Source: Christiangramia bathymodioli
Lineage (GTDB): Bacteria; Bacteroidota; Bacteroidia; Flavobacteriales; Flavobacteriaceae
DNA: 64,000 nucleotides
Reading direction: 5' to 3'
Assembly: GCA_009735695.1 (NCBI GenBank)
Contig: SRSL01000006.1
Span: 62,001-126,000 of the forward strand
Of this stretch, positions 9,222-17,974 are shown one piece after another (within the stretch, counting starts at the first letter, position 1; every line of letters begins with the position of its first letter). The notes beneath the pieces are model-generated. The model saw only the letters and a program-made list of their open reading frames with translations. It did no database searches and was not told the origin of the DNA. The position numbers were made by a program, and so were the translations under genes.

Positions 9222-9782
9222 TTATTTCCCTAACATGGCTTCTTTAAGATCTTCATCTGCAGGATTATTGGAAAGCCAGATCCCGAAAAGCGCTTTTTTG
9301 AAATCCATTCCTTCAATGGTTCCAAGCTCCTTGTCGTTCTTATAGGCGACCACCCCCTTGGATGGCAGATATACGATATCGAAAACATCGTTTTTGGTGA
9401 TCTCCTCCATAAAGAAGCTTTTGAATTTATCGATCTTGGCTTTTAAGGGAGCAGTATTTCCATTGGTAGAATTCTCAAAACCTTCATTAACAGCTTCGAT
9501 CATTTTTTCACTGGAAATCAATTTTGAAACGATGTGCAATTTGATCGCCATGGGCTCGTTTGCAGACATGATAGTGGAGGCATTGGATGATTTATTCGCC
9601 AGGTACAAACCTCCTGCGTATAGATCTATCCATAATTTTTCTCTTACTCCTGCTCCATTCAAGCTAAGGCTTTCACCCTGAAAGGTTTCAGAATTTGGAA
9701 GGCTTACTCCGCCCACCTTTGTTTGAGCTGAAGCAAAGTTCAAACCCATAACGGCAATCATTAAAAAAAGTACTTTTTTCAT
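9222..9782 (-). CDS. Chalcone-isomerase-like periplasmic protein
   Basis: A 186-residue secreted protein with signal peptide (cleavage near FASA-Q, residue 19). The mature part matches the bacterial chalcone isomerase-like family (conserved LNGAGVREKLWIDLYAGGLYL and a late FKKALFGIWLSNNP). Bacterial members bind fatty-acid-like ligands rather than catalysing flavonoid chemistry, as far as is known. It is the first gene of a two-gene operon with the DUF2147 gene, a pairing that suggests related envelope roles. Confidence 0.88.
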   Translation of the reverse strand: MKKVLFLMIAVMGLNFASAQTKVGGVSLPNSETFQGESLSLNGAGVREKLWIDLYAGGLYLANKSSNASTIMSANEPMAIKLHIVSKLISSEKMIEAVNEGFENSTNGNTAPLKAKIDKFKSFFMEEITKNDVFDIVYLPSKGVVAYKNDKELGTIEGMDFKKALFGIWLSNNPADEDLKEAMLGK

Positions 9783-9812
9783 TGTTTAGTTAAGTTAATA
9801 ATTGATTTAAAG

Positions 9813-10736
9813 TTATTTAATTTTCCGTTGCAGCCTAATAAGGGATGCATTTAATTCAAAACCCAGCAATAACATATTGGAATTGAGCCAGATATAAAAC
9901 ATTAAAATAAGCAAGGCTCCAATAGATCCATATAATTCGTTATAGCGGGAGAAGTTCGTGATATACAAACTGAACAAAAATGTGGTTAATAATATCAGGA
10001 TCGTGGTAAACAAAGCTCCTACGGAAAAGAACCTGGCTTTTCTACCTTCCCTGGTACCGAAATAATACAAAATTGCCACAGCCGTATATATTAGAACAAC
10101 GAAACCTGCATAACTCACTATCTGCGCTCCCGGACCATCAGGATCAACAATTCCAAGCTCACTGAGATCATCTATCGCATAGGTAAGATAAACAGCTCCT
10201 ATTACTGAAATAAGCAACAACAATGCCAATATAAGCGAAACTCCCACAGCCACAGCATACTGCCTGGGAATAGACCGGTTGGCTTTAGTGTGATAACTGA
10301 ATTCAAAACCCGTAAAGATCGCATTCACCCCATTAGTCATCAGGAAAATTGACAAAATAAAGGAAAAGGATAGCAGTCCTCCCCTGGGGTTTTCAGCGAT
10401 ATCCTGAAAGAAAGGTCCGAAAAAGTCGGAAGTTTCCGGAGGCAGTAGATCATTCATAAAAACCAAGAACTTGATCTGGAAATCATCAATGAAGGTTATA
10501 TATGGTATCAGGTTTAGCACGAAAAGCAGAAATGGGAAAATGGCCATAAAAAAGCTGAATGCAATGGAGCTTGCCCTCGTTGAAAAAGTTCCTTTTACGA
10601 TTCCACCCCAGTAAATGATCCAAAGGTTATAAAGCGATAAACCATCCAAACCCGGTAAAATCACCTTCTTAGCCCTGGTCTTCAGGCTGGCAGAGATCTC
10701 ATTAAGTTTGGCGTTGATCGCTTTTTTAGGGGCCAT
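9813..10736 (-). CDS. YihY/BrkB family inner-membrane protein
   Basis: A 307-residue integral membrane protein with about six transmembrane segments and the conserved family block around RASSIAFSFFMAIFPFLLF. This family was once called ribonuclease BN, which has been corrected; it is now annotated as a membrane protein of unknown transport role. The start codon lies one base after the nadC stop, so it is probably translated from the nadC transcript. Confidence 0.9.
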   Translation of the reverse strand: MAPKKAINAKLNEISASLKTRAKKVILPGLDGLSLYNLWIIYWGGIVKGTFSTRASSIAFSFFMAIFPFLLFVLNLIPYITFIDDFQIKFLVFMNDLLPPETSDFFGPFFQDIAENPRGGLLSFSFILSIFLMTNGVNAIFTGFEFSYHTKANRSIPRQYAVAVGVSLILALLLLISVIGAVYLTYAIDDLSELGIVDPDGPGAQIVSYAGFVVLIYTAVAILYYFGTREGRKARFFSVGALFTTILILLTTFLFSLYITNFSRYNELYGSIGALLILMFYIWLNSNMLLLGFELNASLIRLQRKIK

Positions 10737-10737
10737 T

Positions 10738-11595
10738 CTACACGGCTTTTAAGCTAAGATCCAGGTTGTGTACCGAATGCGTTAAAGCTCCGCTGGAAAC
10801 ATAATCAACGCCGCATTCAGCATATTCCCGAACGCTTTCCAGGGTGATCCCGCCGCTGGATTCGGTAAGGCATTTGCCGTTGATCAACTCCACCGCTTTT
10901 CGGGTTTCCTCGTAATTAAAGTTATCGATCAGAATTCGGTAGATACCGTCAGATTTCAGGATCTCTCGAATCTCCTCCATATCTCGAGCTTCTACAATGA
11001 TCTTCAGGTCCAGGTTATTCTCCTTGAGATAAGCCCTGGTTTTATCGATTGCTTTGGTGATTCCACCCGCAAAATCTATATGATTATCCTTAAGCATGAT
11101 CATATCATAAAGGGCAAACCGATGATTTTCCCCACCCCCGATCTTTACTGCCCATTTCTCAAGGGCTCGAATTCCAGGAGTGGTTTTTCGGGTATCCAGG
11201 ATCTTGGTTCTGGTTCCTTCAAGTTTCTGAACGAATTCTGAGGTTCGGGTAGCGATCGCGCTCATACGCTGCATCGCGTTTAAAACCAGTCTTTCAGCTT
11301 TCAGGATAGATTGCGAGGCTCCTTCGATATAAAAGGCAACGTCCCCTTTTTTGATCGTATCCCCGTCATTCATCAAAATATTCATTTTAAGCTCAGGGTC
11401 TACGTGGTCGAATACCCGTTTGGCAAATTCCACACCGGCGAGAATTCCCTTGTCCTTTACCAGCAACTTGGCCTTTCCTCTGGCACTTTTCGGAATACAG
11501 GCCAGGGAACTATGATCCCCATCTCCTACATCTTCCCGAATCGCATTTTTTATGATTATTTCAATTTCTTTTTCGAATTGTTCCGGTGAGATCAT
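10738..11595 (-). CDS. nadC: Nicotinate-nucleotide pyrophosphorylase (quinolinate phosphoribosyltransferase)
   Basis: Converts quinolinate and PRPP to nicotinate mononucleotide in de novo NAD synthesis. The 285-residue protein contains the conserved active-site segments TRKTTPGIRALEKWAV and GGGENHRFALYDMIMLKDNH, and the C-terminal barrel motif ESSGGITLE. Length is typical. nadA and nadB are not in the window. The gene is divergent from rlmH with a 51-base gap and is directly followed by the YihY gene. Confidence 0.97.
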   Translation of the reverse strand: MISPEQFEKEIEIIIKNAIREDVGDGDHSSLACIPKSARGKAKLLVKDKGILAGVEFAKRVFDHVDPELKMNILMNDGDTIKKGDVAFYIEGASQSILKAERLVLNAMQRMSAIATRTSEFVQKLEGTRTKILDTRKTTPGIRALEKWAVKIGGGENHRFALYDMIMLKDNHIDFAGGITKAIDKTRAYLKENNLDLKIIVEARDMEEIREILKSDGIYRILIDNFNYEETRKAVELINGKCLTESSGGITLESVREYAECGVDYVSSGALTHSVHNLDLSLKAV

Positions 11596-11646
11596 ATTCT
11601 CTGCTTATTTTTGTAAATGTAGTAAAGTCTGTACTAAAATAAGGGA

Positions 11647-12120
11647 ATGACCATAAAATTAGTCTGTATCGGCAAAACCGATAAAAAAGAGCTGGAAGAT
11701 CTTATCAACGTATATTCTTCCAGGCTTCAGCATTATATAAAATTTGAAATGGAGATCATTCCCGATCTTAAAAAGACCAAAAACCTCGATGAAAATCAGC
11801 AAAAGACCAAAGAAGGCGAACTGATCCTGGCCGGAGTTCAGAATTCGGATTTTCTGGTATTACTCGATGAAAACGGAAAGCAATTCAGTTCAGAAAACTT
11901 TTCAGAATATATTCAGAAGCGGATGAATACAGGCCTGAAAAGGCTTATTTTCGTTATAGGCGGGCCTTACGGGTTCTCAGCAGATGTTTATCAGCGTGCC
12001 AATTCTAAAGTTTCCCTATCCAAAATGACGTTTTCCCACCAGATGGTGAGGCTGTTCTTTACCGAGCAACTGTACAGAGCCTTTACAATCCTGAAAAATG
12101 AACCCTATCACCACAGATAA
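11647..12120 (+). CDS. rlmH: 23S rRNA (pseudouridine-1915 N3) methyltransferase
   Basis: SPOUT-class methyltransferase that modifies helix 69 of 23S rRNA. The 157-residue protein shows the trefoil-knot SAM site (FVIGGPYGFS) and the conserved C-terminus LSKMTFSHQMVRLFFTEQLY, ending in EPYHHR. A TATTTTTG box at 11606-11613 may be its promoter element. The next gene, rdgB-like, starts one base after its stop. Confidence 0.97.
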   Translation: MTIKLVCIGKTDKKELEDLINVYSSRLQHYIKFEMEIIPDLKKTKNLDENQQKTKEGELILAGVQNSDFLVLLDENGKQFSSENFSEYIQKRMNTGLKRLIFVIGGPYGFSADVYQRANSKVSLSKMTFSHQMVRLFFTEQLYRAFTILKNEPYHHR

Positions 12121-12121
12121 T

Positions 12122-12694
12122 ATGAAATTAGTTTTCGCCACTCATAATAAAAATAAGTTTAATGAGGTACAAACAATGCTGCCCGATCATATCGAGCTTT
12201 TAAGCCTTGATGATATTGGCTGCAATGAGGAGATCGAGGAAACCGGAAATACCATAGATGAAAATGCCATTCTTAAAGCGGAATATGTGAAAAATCACTA
12301 TGGACATAATTGTTTTGCTGATGACACAGGGCTGGAAGTTCATTCTCTTGCCGGGGCTCCGGGTGTCTTTTCTGCCAGGTATGCCGGGGAACCAAAAGAT
12401 GATAATGCTAATATTGATAAGTTACTCGACCAATTAAAGAAACAAAATGACCGGTCTGCAAGATTCAAAACTGTGATCGCATTGAATCTGGACGGAAGGG
12501 AAAATCTGTTCACCGGAATCTGCGAAGGCCATATCCTCGAAAAGCGAACAGGAAATATGGGATTTGGCTACGATCCTATCTTTCAGCCAACAGGTTATAC
12601 TAAAAGTTTTGCTGAGATGAACATGGATGAAAAGTCAAAGATCAGCCATCGAGGGATCGCATTCAGGGAATTAATCGATTATCTTTCGAAATAG
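12122..12694 (+). CDS. rdgB: XTP/dITP diphosphatase (HAM1/RdgB family)
   Basis: Hydrolyses non-canonical purine nucleotides such as XTP and dITP to keep them out of DNA and RNA. Family motifs are clear: FATHNKNKFNEV at the N-terminus, FADDTGLEV, SARYAGE and GFGYDPIF. The start chosen is ATG 12122 (MKLVFATHNKNK), one base after rlmH stops; an in-frame ATG at 12098 lies inside rlmH and would add eight residues before the conserved motif. Length of 190 residues is typical. Translationally coupled to rlmH. Confidence 0.96.
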   Translation: MKLVFATHNKNKFNEVQTMLPDHIELLSLDDIGCNEEIEETGNTIDENAILKAEYVKNHYGHNCFADDTGLEVHSLAGAPGVFSARYAGEPKDDNANIDKLLDQLKKQNDRSARFKTVIALNLDGRENLFTGICEGHILEKRTGNMGFGYDPIFQPTGYTKSFAEMNMDEKSKISHRGIAFRELIDYLSK

Positions 12695-12851
12695 GTTAAA
12701 AGCATAATTGCTACGAAAAAGTCTTACTGTCAATAATTTAACATTAACTGCAAAAGGCCGTCTTTAATGGGATAACCTCATTTAATTCACTGATTTTTAA
12801 GTTTTTAAATTGAATAAATTCGGAAATGGCCTGAAATCCGAATTAATAATG

Positions 12852-12859
12852 TACATTTG
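12852..12859 (+). promoter_or_regulatory. Candidate -7 element for the DEAD-box helicase
   Basis: TACATTTG matches TAnnTTTG exactly. No good -33 box is seen. If used, it gives a leader of about 110 bases. Confidence 0.4.
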
Positions 12860-12875
12860 CCGCTTGAAAATTATT

Positions 12876-12978
12876 CCTCAGGGTGAGGATGTGTTACCGG
12901 AAGTTTAGGTTTAAGTATGTCGATTCGCTTCTTATGTAACACTTACATATCATAATCGAATACTTACATAAACGAATG
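12876..12978 (+). promoter_or_regulatory. Structured 5' leader with alternative hairpins, DEAD-box helicase
   Basis: Several helices can be drawn. A small hairpin at 12876-12880/12884-12888. A long one: 12913-12918 with 12960-12965, 12921-12925 with 12954-12958, and 12933-12939 with 12943-12949. Competing pairings exist: GTGTTAC 12891-12897 with GTAACAC 12936-12942, and, because ACTTACATA recurs at 12941 and 12962 and CGAAT recurs at 12957 and 12973, the same 5' arms can also pair with 12964-12970 and 12973-12977, the latter covering the AUG. A 12-codon frame starts at ATG 12917. The structure is by hand; function is inferred. Confidence 0.45.
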
Positions 12979-14754
12979 AACGCATTCCAAGAACTTGGAC
13001 TGGACGCAGATTTGCTACAGGCCATTAACGACATGGGCTTTGAAACCCCAAGTGAAGTACAGGAAAAATCAATCCCAATCTTATTAGAACAGGAAACAGA
13101 CCTTGTGTCTCTGGCACAAACAGGAACCGGTAAAACAGCCGCTTTTGGTTTCCCGCTTATTCAGAAGATCGATGCCGGATCTAAAAAGACCCAGGCTTTG
13201 ATCCTTTCGCCTACACGTGAACTATGCCTTCAGATCACCAACGAACTGAAGCTTTATTCCAAATATAAAAGATCACTTAATGTGGTTGCCGTATATGGTG
13301 GTGCCAGTATTACCGAACAGGCAAAATCGATCTCCAGGGGTGCACAGATCATTGTGGCTACTCCGGGAAGAATGCAGGACATGATCAGGAGAAACCTGGC
13401 CGATATTTCGAATATCGACTATTGTGTACTGGATGAGGCAGATGAAATGCTGAATATGGGCTTCTATGAAGATATAAAAAGCATACTTTCCCATACTCCA
13501 AAAGAAAAGAAAACCTGGTTGTTCTCTGCTACCATGCCTAAAGAGGTCGCAAAGATCGCCAAGAAATTCATGACAGACCCGGTTGAGATCACTGTAGGAT
13601 CAAAAAACACCGGAACTGCCAACGTATCGCACGAATATTATCTTGTTAATCATCGTAATCGTTATGATGCTCTTAAAAGGCTTGCAGATGCGAATCCTGA
13701 TATCTTCTCAGTAATATTCTGCCGTACCAAAAGGGACACCCAGAAGGTTGCTGAAAAACTGATCGAGGATGGATACAATGCAGCTGCATTGCACGGAGAC
13801 CTGAGCCAGAACCAGCGTGACCTGGTAATGAAAAGCTTCAGAACCCGCCAGATCCAGATGCTTGTTGCTACCGATGTTGCCGCACGTGGTATTGATGTGG
13901 ATGATATCACTCACGTGATCAACTACCAGTTGCCAGATGAAATAGAAACCTATACGCACCGCAGCGGACGTACAGGACGTGCAGGAAAGCAGGGAGTTTC
14001 TATGGTGATTATTTCGAAAAGTGAAGTTCGCAAGATCAGGACTATTGAAAAGATCATTCAGCAGAAATTCGAGGAAAAACAAATTCCTGATGGTAAGGAG
14101 ATCTGTAAGATCCAGTTATTCCATTTGGCTGAAGATATCAGAAAGACCGAGATCAATCACGATATCGATCCGTATCTCCCAACTATCAACGAGGCTCTGG
14201 AAAATTTCACCAAAGAAGAATTGATCAAGAAATTCTTTTCGGTTGAATTCACCCGTTTTTTCAACTATTATGAAAAGGCGCCAGATCTTACTTCAGAATC
14301 TGCTGGTGGAAGACCGGAGGTTTCAGAAGGAAACACCCGATACTTCATCAACGTGGGTTCAAAAGATGGATTTGACTGGAAGAGTCTGAAAGATTTTCTT
14401 AAGGAAGAACTGAACCTGAGCAGGGATGATGTATTCAAGGTTGACGTAAAGGGAAGTTTCTCTTTCTTTAACACCGATGAGCAGCATACCGACCTTATCC
14501 TGAGTACCTTCAGCGAGTTTAACCATAACGGAAGATTCGTAAATGTTGAAGTGACCAAAGAAAAAGGATCTGATAAAGGTAGTCGAAGAAGAGATCGCGG
14601 CGGTTCTAAAAGAAACGGCAAAAGCTTTGACAAAAAAGGCGGTGACTTTAAAGGAAGAAAAAGATCTGACAGAAGCGATAAAAAAGGTGGGCGCAAGGCA
14701 AACCGCAGTAAAAATATCGAGAATTCCCTGAAAAGAAGAAGATCGAAAGCTTAA
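12976..14754 (+). CDS. DEAD-box ATP-dependent RNA helicase with DbpA-like domain
   Basis: Cytoplasmic RNA helicase of 592 residues. The core has Q motif, Walker A AQTGTGKTAAFG (about 47-58), DEAD box in VLDEADEMLNMG, SAT and HRSGRTGRAGKQG. Around residues 450-530 is a DbpA-type RNA-binding fold, followed by a low-complexity basic tail rich in Arg, Lys, Gly and Ser (about 535-592). This architecture is that of the CsdA/DeaD-DbpA group active in ribosome assembly and cold adaptation. It is monocistronic with a long structured leader and a strong terminator, which suggests post-transcriptional control. Confidence 0.96.
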   Translation: MNAFQELGLDADLLQAINDMGFETPSEVQEKSIPILLEQETDLVSLAQTGTGKTAAFGFPLIQKIDAGSKKTQALILSPTRELCLQITNELKLYSKYKRSLNVVAVYGGASITEQAKSISRGAQIIVATPGRMQDMIRRNLADISNIDYCVLDEADEMLNMGFYEDIKSILSHTPKEKKTWLFSATMPKEVAKIAKKFMTDPVEITVGSKNTGTANVSHEYYLVNHRNRYDALKRLADANPDIFSVIFCRTKRDTQKVAEKLIEDGYNAAALHGDLSQNQRDLVMKSFRTRQIQMLVATDVAARGIDVDDITHVINYQLPDEIETYTHRSGRTGRAGKQGVSMVIISKSEVRKIRTIEKIIQQKFEEKQIPDGKEICKIQLFHLAEDIRKTEINHDIDPYLPTINEALENFTKEELIKKFFSVEFTRFFNYYEKAPDLTSESAGGRPEVSEGNTRYFINVGSKDGFDWKSLKDFLKEELNLSRDDVFKVDVKGSFSFFNTDEQHTDLILSTFSEFNHNGRFVNVEVTKEKGSDKGSRRRDRGGSKRNGKSFDKKGGDFKGRKRSDRSDKKGGRKANRSKNIENSLKRRRSKA

Positions 14755-14772
14755 TTTCAAAAGCTATGAAAA

Positions 14773-14812
14773 AATGCCAGACTTAATTCTTTAAGTTTGG
14801 CATTGTTTTTTA
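14773..14812 (+). terminator. Terminator of the DEAD-box helicase gene
   Basis: Fourteen-base-pair stem (14773-14786 with 14791-14804, one G-U), 4-nt loop and then GTTTTTTA. Confidence 0.85.
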
Positions 14813-14844
14813 GGAGGATTTTATATTTTTAGCCCCCGAATGTT

Positions 14845-15597
14845 ATGAAACATACCTTACTCCTGTTTTTTATACTTTTTACCAGCCTGGCTTCTGCCCA
14901 GGACATTGTTACCGGAACGGTGATGAATGCGGCCAATGATAAACCTATTGAGAATGTTCATATCGTGAATCTCAACCAGGTAAAAGGTGCGGTGACCAAT
15001 GAAGATGGAGAGTTCGAACTTCAGGCTACGGTGAATGATACCCTTTATTTTTCGTACCTGGGATTTAGATCCATCAGAGTTAGGGTTACCAACGACTGGT
15101 TAAAATACGGGAATGTAAAGGTTAAAATGACCGAGCTGGGATTTGCTTTGGAAGAGGTAACGGTGAATTCAGTAAACCTAACCGGTTATCTGGAGATCGA
15201 TGCGAAAAACATTCCTATTTACGAGAATTATCGTTACAGCATTTCTGGCCTTAACACCGGTTATGAAGGTGGAGACACCTCGCCTAATGCGGTTACAAAA
15301 GCTATTCGGTCATTGTCCAATCCCGCCGATCTGGTCTATAATATCTTCGGAAACCGGCCCCGGCAGATGAAAAAACTTCGGCAAATGAAGCAGGATGAGA
15401 ACATTCGTGATTTGCTTCGGAACAAATTTGACAGGGAAACCCTGATGGCGCTTTTACAGGTAAATAAGGCCGAGATCAATGAGATCCTGAACAACTGTAA
15501 TTATTCTGAAGATTTCATGAAAACAGCGAACGATTTGCAAATTCTGGATGCTATCAGCAGCTGTTACGAAGAATACAAAGTACTACAGAAGAATTAA
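14845..15597 (+). CDS. Secreted carboxypeptidase-regulatory-like domain protein
   Basis: A 250-residue exported protein with a signal peptide ending at about residue 18 (LASAQ). Residues about 20-100 form a CarboxypepD_reg-like beta-sandwich (VTGTVMNAANDKPIENVHI, TNEDGEFEL, YLGFRS), the same module that precedes many Bacteroidota TonB receptors, but no barrel follows. The rest (about 110-250) is a family-specific helical region without recognisable catalytic residues. It is likely periplasmic or outer-membrane associated. Similar proteins occur widely in Flavobacteriia; role unknown. Confidence 0.85.
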   Translation: MKHTLLLFFILFTSLASAQDIVTGTVMNAANDKPIENVHIVNLNQVKGAVTNEDGEFELQATVNDTLYFSYLGFRSIRVRVTNDWLKYGNVKVKMTELGFALEEVTVNSVNLTGYLEIDAKNIPIYENYRYSISGLNTGYEGGDTSPNAVTKAIRSLSNPADLVYNIFGNRPRQMKKLRQMKQDENIRDLLRNKFDRETLMALLQVNKAEINEILNNCNYSEDFMKTANDLQILDAISSCYEEYKVLQKN

Positions 15598-15605
15598 TTC
15601 GGATT

Positions 15606-16133
15606 TTATTTATCCAGGATCCTCTTCAGTTGTCTTAAGCCAATTTCGAGCTCTTTTCCAAAGGCTTTCTCCGGCGGATAAAATAAACTGATAATTGTCA
15701 GCGGAAACGCAAGATTCCCCCTAATTCCCCAAACGAGTTTGGATTTTTCAGGCTCCAGTTCTTTCACCGCTATATAAGTGATCGCATTCACTTTGAATGG
15801 TTTCACAAAAAGGATCCTCGTCTCTAGGACTCTGCCCTGTTTGGCTTTTGTGATACGTTGAATTCCTTCTCCAACCCTGCGGTTGCCTTTCCAGTAAAAA
15901 CTGGCGCCAACCTTTCCATCATCGCCCTTATACTTCATAATTGCATTAGAATCTCTGGTAAACCACGGATTCCAGTGTTGTTGTTTCTTTAATTGCCGAA
16001 CGAAATTGAAAACTTCTTCCCGGGATCTACGAATTACAACCGTGCGGCTAATGTCGTATTCCTTTTTTACCCACGCGTGCAGAAATGCAAAGAACGTGAT
16101 GATCGCAATGAGAAGATAAAAAAACAGAGTCAT
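15606..16133 (-). CDS. SRPBCC family (polyketide cyclase-like) protein
   Basis: A 175-residue protein with a single N-terminal membrane segment (about 2-18) followed by a START/SRPBCC fold: the opening ISRTVVIRRSREEVFNFV and the strand WNPWFTRD are typical. This fold makes a hydrophobic ligand cavity; the ligand is unknown. Orientation is convergent with the preceding carboxypeptidase-regulatory-like gene, eight bases apart. Confidence 0.85.
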   Translation of the reverse strand: MTLFFYLLIAIITFFAFLHAWVKKEYDISRTVVIRRSREEVFNFVRQLKKQQHWNPWFTRDSNAIMKYKGDDGKVGASFYWKGNRRVGEGIQRITKAKQGRVLETRILFVKPFKVNAITYIAVKELEPEKSKLVWGIRGNLAFPLTIISLFYPPEKAFGKELEIGLRQLKRILDK

Positions 16134-16169
16134 GACTTAGGGCTATGGTCGGTAAAAAGTTACAAATAT

Positions 16170-16823
16170 TTACGATTTAAGAAAGCGTTCTATGATCTGA
16201 TCTGAATTTTTTATGGTTTTTTTCATCCAGTCCAGCCTGATCCTGAATTTTTCTTCGGCGCTTAATCGCCAGGGAATTTCAGAATGTTTTAGTTTTTGGG
16301 TAAGTGAATGCAGTATGATAGCTGCAGAAACCGAAATATTCAGGCTCTCTGTAAAGCCAACCATTGGGATCCGGATACAGGCATCGGCCTGTTCGATCAT
16401 CTCCTGTGGTAAACCATCTTTTTCGGTTCCGAAGAAAATGGCAGCCGGAGAGCTGATGTCGAACTCTTCAGGAGTAACCGCATTCCCATGCGGACTGGTC
16501 GCCACAATCCGGTAACCTTTATCCCTGAGGTTCTTCATACAGGCGGCATTGGAAGTATAGCGATTGATACTCACCCATTTCTGCGCACCCATGGCGATCT
16601 CTTTATCGATACGCCTGGGAATTTTTTCCTCTATCACGTGAATGTTCTGAATACCAAAAACATCACAACTTCTAACCACGGCACTGGTATTATGCAACTG
16701 ATAAACGTCCTGGGTTACGAGGGTTAAGTGATTGGTTCTTTCAGCAAGCACCTTGTCGAAAAGAGCCCTGCGTCTTGGGGTAAGATATTCCTGGAGGTAA
16801 TTTGAAATTCGTTCATCCATCAT
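16170..16823 (-). CDS. trmH: tRNA (guanosine-18 2'-O) methyltransferase, TrmH-like
   Basis: SPOUT-class RNA 2'-O-methyltransferase. Conserved motifs are LHNTSAVVRSCDVFG (motif 1 with catalytic Arg), FFGTEKDGLPQE (motif 2) and IPMVGFTESLNISVSAAI (motif 3). Order and spacing fit TrmH, which modifies G18 in tRNA, better than the RlmB branch. Start taken at ATG 16823 (MMDERIS); a frame extension to 16874 runs into the terminator of the upstream CHRD gene and is rejected. ATG 16820 is equally possible. Confidence 0.92.
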   Translation of the reverse strand: MMDERISNYLQEYLTPRRRALFDKVLAERTNHLTLVTQDVYQLHNTSAVVRSCDVFGIQNIHVIEEKIPRRIDKEIAMGAQKWVSINRYTSNAACMKNLRDKGYRIVATSPHGNAVTPEEFDISSPAAIFFGTEKDGLPQEMIEQADACIRIPMVGFTESLNISVSAAIILHSLTQKLKHSEIPWRLSAEEKFRIRLDWMKKTIKNSDQIIERFLKS

Positions 16824-16833
16824 AGGACGTAAA

Positions 16834-16864
16834 AATAAAAAAACCCGGCACTTGGCCAGGCTTT
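16834..16864 (-). terminator. Terminator of the two-domain CHRD gene
   Basis: Stem CCCGGC (16844-16849) with GCCAGG (16855-16860), one G-U pair, then a T run on the minus strand. The core is nearly the same as that after the neighbouring CHRD gene at 17932-17954. Confidence 0.7.
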
Positions 16865-16886
16865 TCTTAAACACTTATTTAATTAA

Positions 16887-17711
16887 TTAGTCGTTAGCAC
16901 CAATATTTCCCTGGGCTACAACGGTTGCCAGTTCCTCTGCACTTAAATGAACATTTATATAGCCATCATAGGTGATCAAATCTGAATAAGACACTGCTTC
17001 GCCAGCATCGTTTTCAGAAATGGTGATCATGCTCATTCCTGTGTCTCCATCTACGGTTCCAAGAGTGATCGCAATATCCCCTGGTGCCTCTGCAACCGAG
17101 CCCATATGGATGTGTGCAGGGTGCATTCCTCCTTCAGGAGTTCCTTCGATATCAAGAGTCACTAAAGTTTCTCCGTTCATTCTTTCCTCGAAAATAGCCG
17201 TACCACTTATGCCCTCCACATCTTTGGTGTCAAGATCGTAAGTCATGGACTCACCAGTTAACACATTGGAACCAATGTCTGCCTGGGCCACAATAGTTCC
17301 AAGGCTTTCTGGGCTCAAATGCACATTAATATATCCATCAAAATCCACTAATTCTTCATAGGTAATGGCTGAACCAGCATCAGTCATATCGATTATGGTA
17401 GTGCTCATTCCGGTCGCTCCATCTACCGGTTCCAGGCTAATGGCAATGTCTCCACCTTCAGCTGCTGAATTGAAGTGAATGTGCGCAGGATGCATATTCC
17501 CACTGGTTGTTCCATTAAGATCCAGTTCTACGGTCGTACTTCCGTCTTCATTCTCCATAAATGTCGCGGTTCCTGAAACACCTGAGTCTGATCTTTCTTC
17601 CAGATTATAAACTTCAGTTTCCCCTTCAAATGGAATGTCTACAGCATCGTCGTCATCGCTACATCCAACCAGGCTTACAATACTCAATAATAAGATTGAT
17701 AATTTTTTCAT
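16887..17711 (-). CDS. CHRD-domain surface lipoprotein, two repeats
   Basis: Lipoprotein of 274 residues with lipobox LVGC (Cys at 17) followed by SDDDD, which matches a known Bacteroidota lipoprotein export signal, so surface display is likely. The mature part is two CHRD domains, each with MHPAHIH, a DGYINVHLS strand and a closing VAQxxIGxN; the MHPAHIH coding sites are exactly 369 bases apart. CHRD domains are beta-rich modules named from chordin; bacterial function is not established. Start is ATG 17711 (MKKLSILLL); the frame extends upstream but without a signal peptide. Paralogue of the next gene upstream. Confidence 0.93.
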   Translation of the reverse strand: MKKLSILLLSIVSLVGCSDDDDAVDIPFEGETEVYNLEERSDSGVSGTATFMENEDGSTTVELDLNGTTSGNMHPAHIHFNSAAEGGDIAISLEPVDGATGMSTTIIDMTDAGSAITYEELVDFDGYINVHLSPESLGTIVAQADIGSNVLTGESMTYDLDTKDVEGISGTAIFEERMNGETLVTLDIEGTPEGGMHPAHIHMGSVAEAPGDIAITLGTVDGDTGMSMITISENDAGEAVSYSDLITYDGYINVHLSAEELATVVAQGNIGAND

Positions 17712-17924
17712 TTCTAAATAATTTTTATTTAAGTTCTTATGCCTCGAAGGTGGGAATTCCATTAGCAGATGGCGTGAAAGTTTTCCTAAAATCCTTTAAT
17801 GATAGTTAAGTTTAACTTCAGGTTGGGAATATTAGCCTTATTCAACAGAAAATGGCATTTTATTTAACGTATCGCCTGAATACTCCTAATAAAACTGAAA
17901 AAAAGATATTGGTTGACAGTATTC

Positions 17925-17954
17925 CAAAAAAATACCCGGCACCTGGCCGGGTAT
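17925..17954 (-). terminator. Terminator of the five-domain CHRD gene
   Basis: Perfect 9-bp stem ATACCCGGC (17932-17940) with GCCGGGTAT (17946-17954), 5-nt loop, then seven T on the minus strand. Confidence 0.85.
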
Positions 17955-17974
17955 TACATTCAAAGGACATAAAA

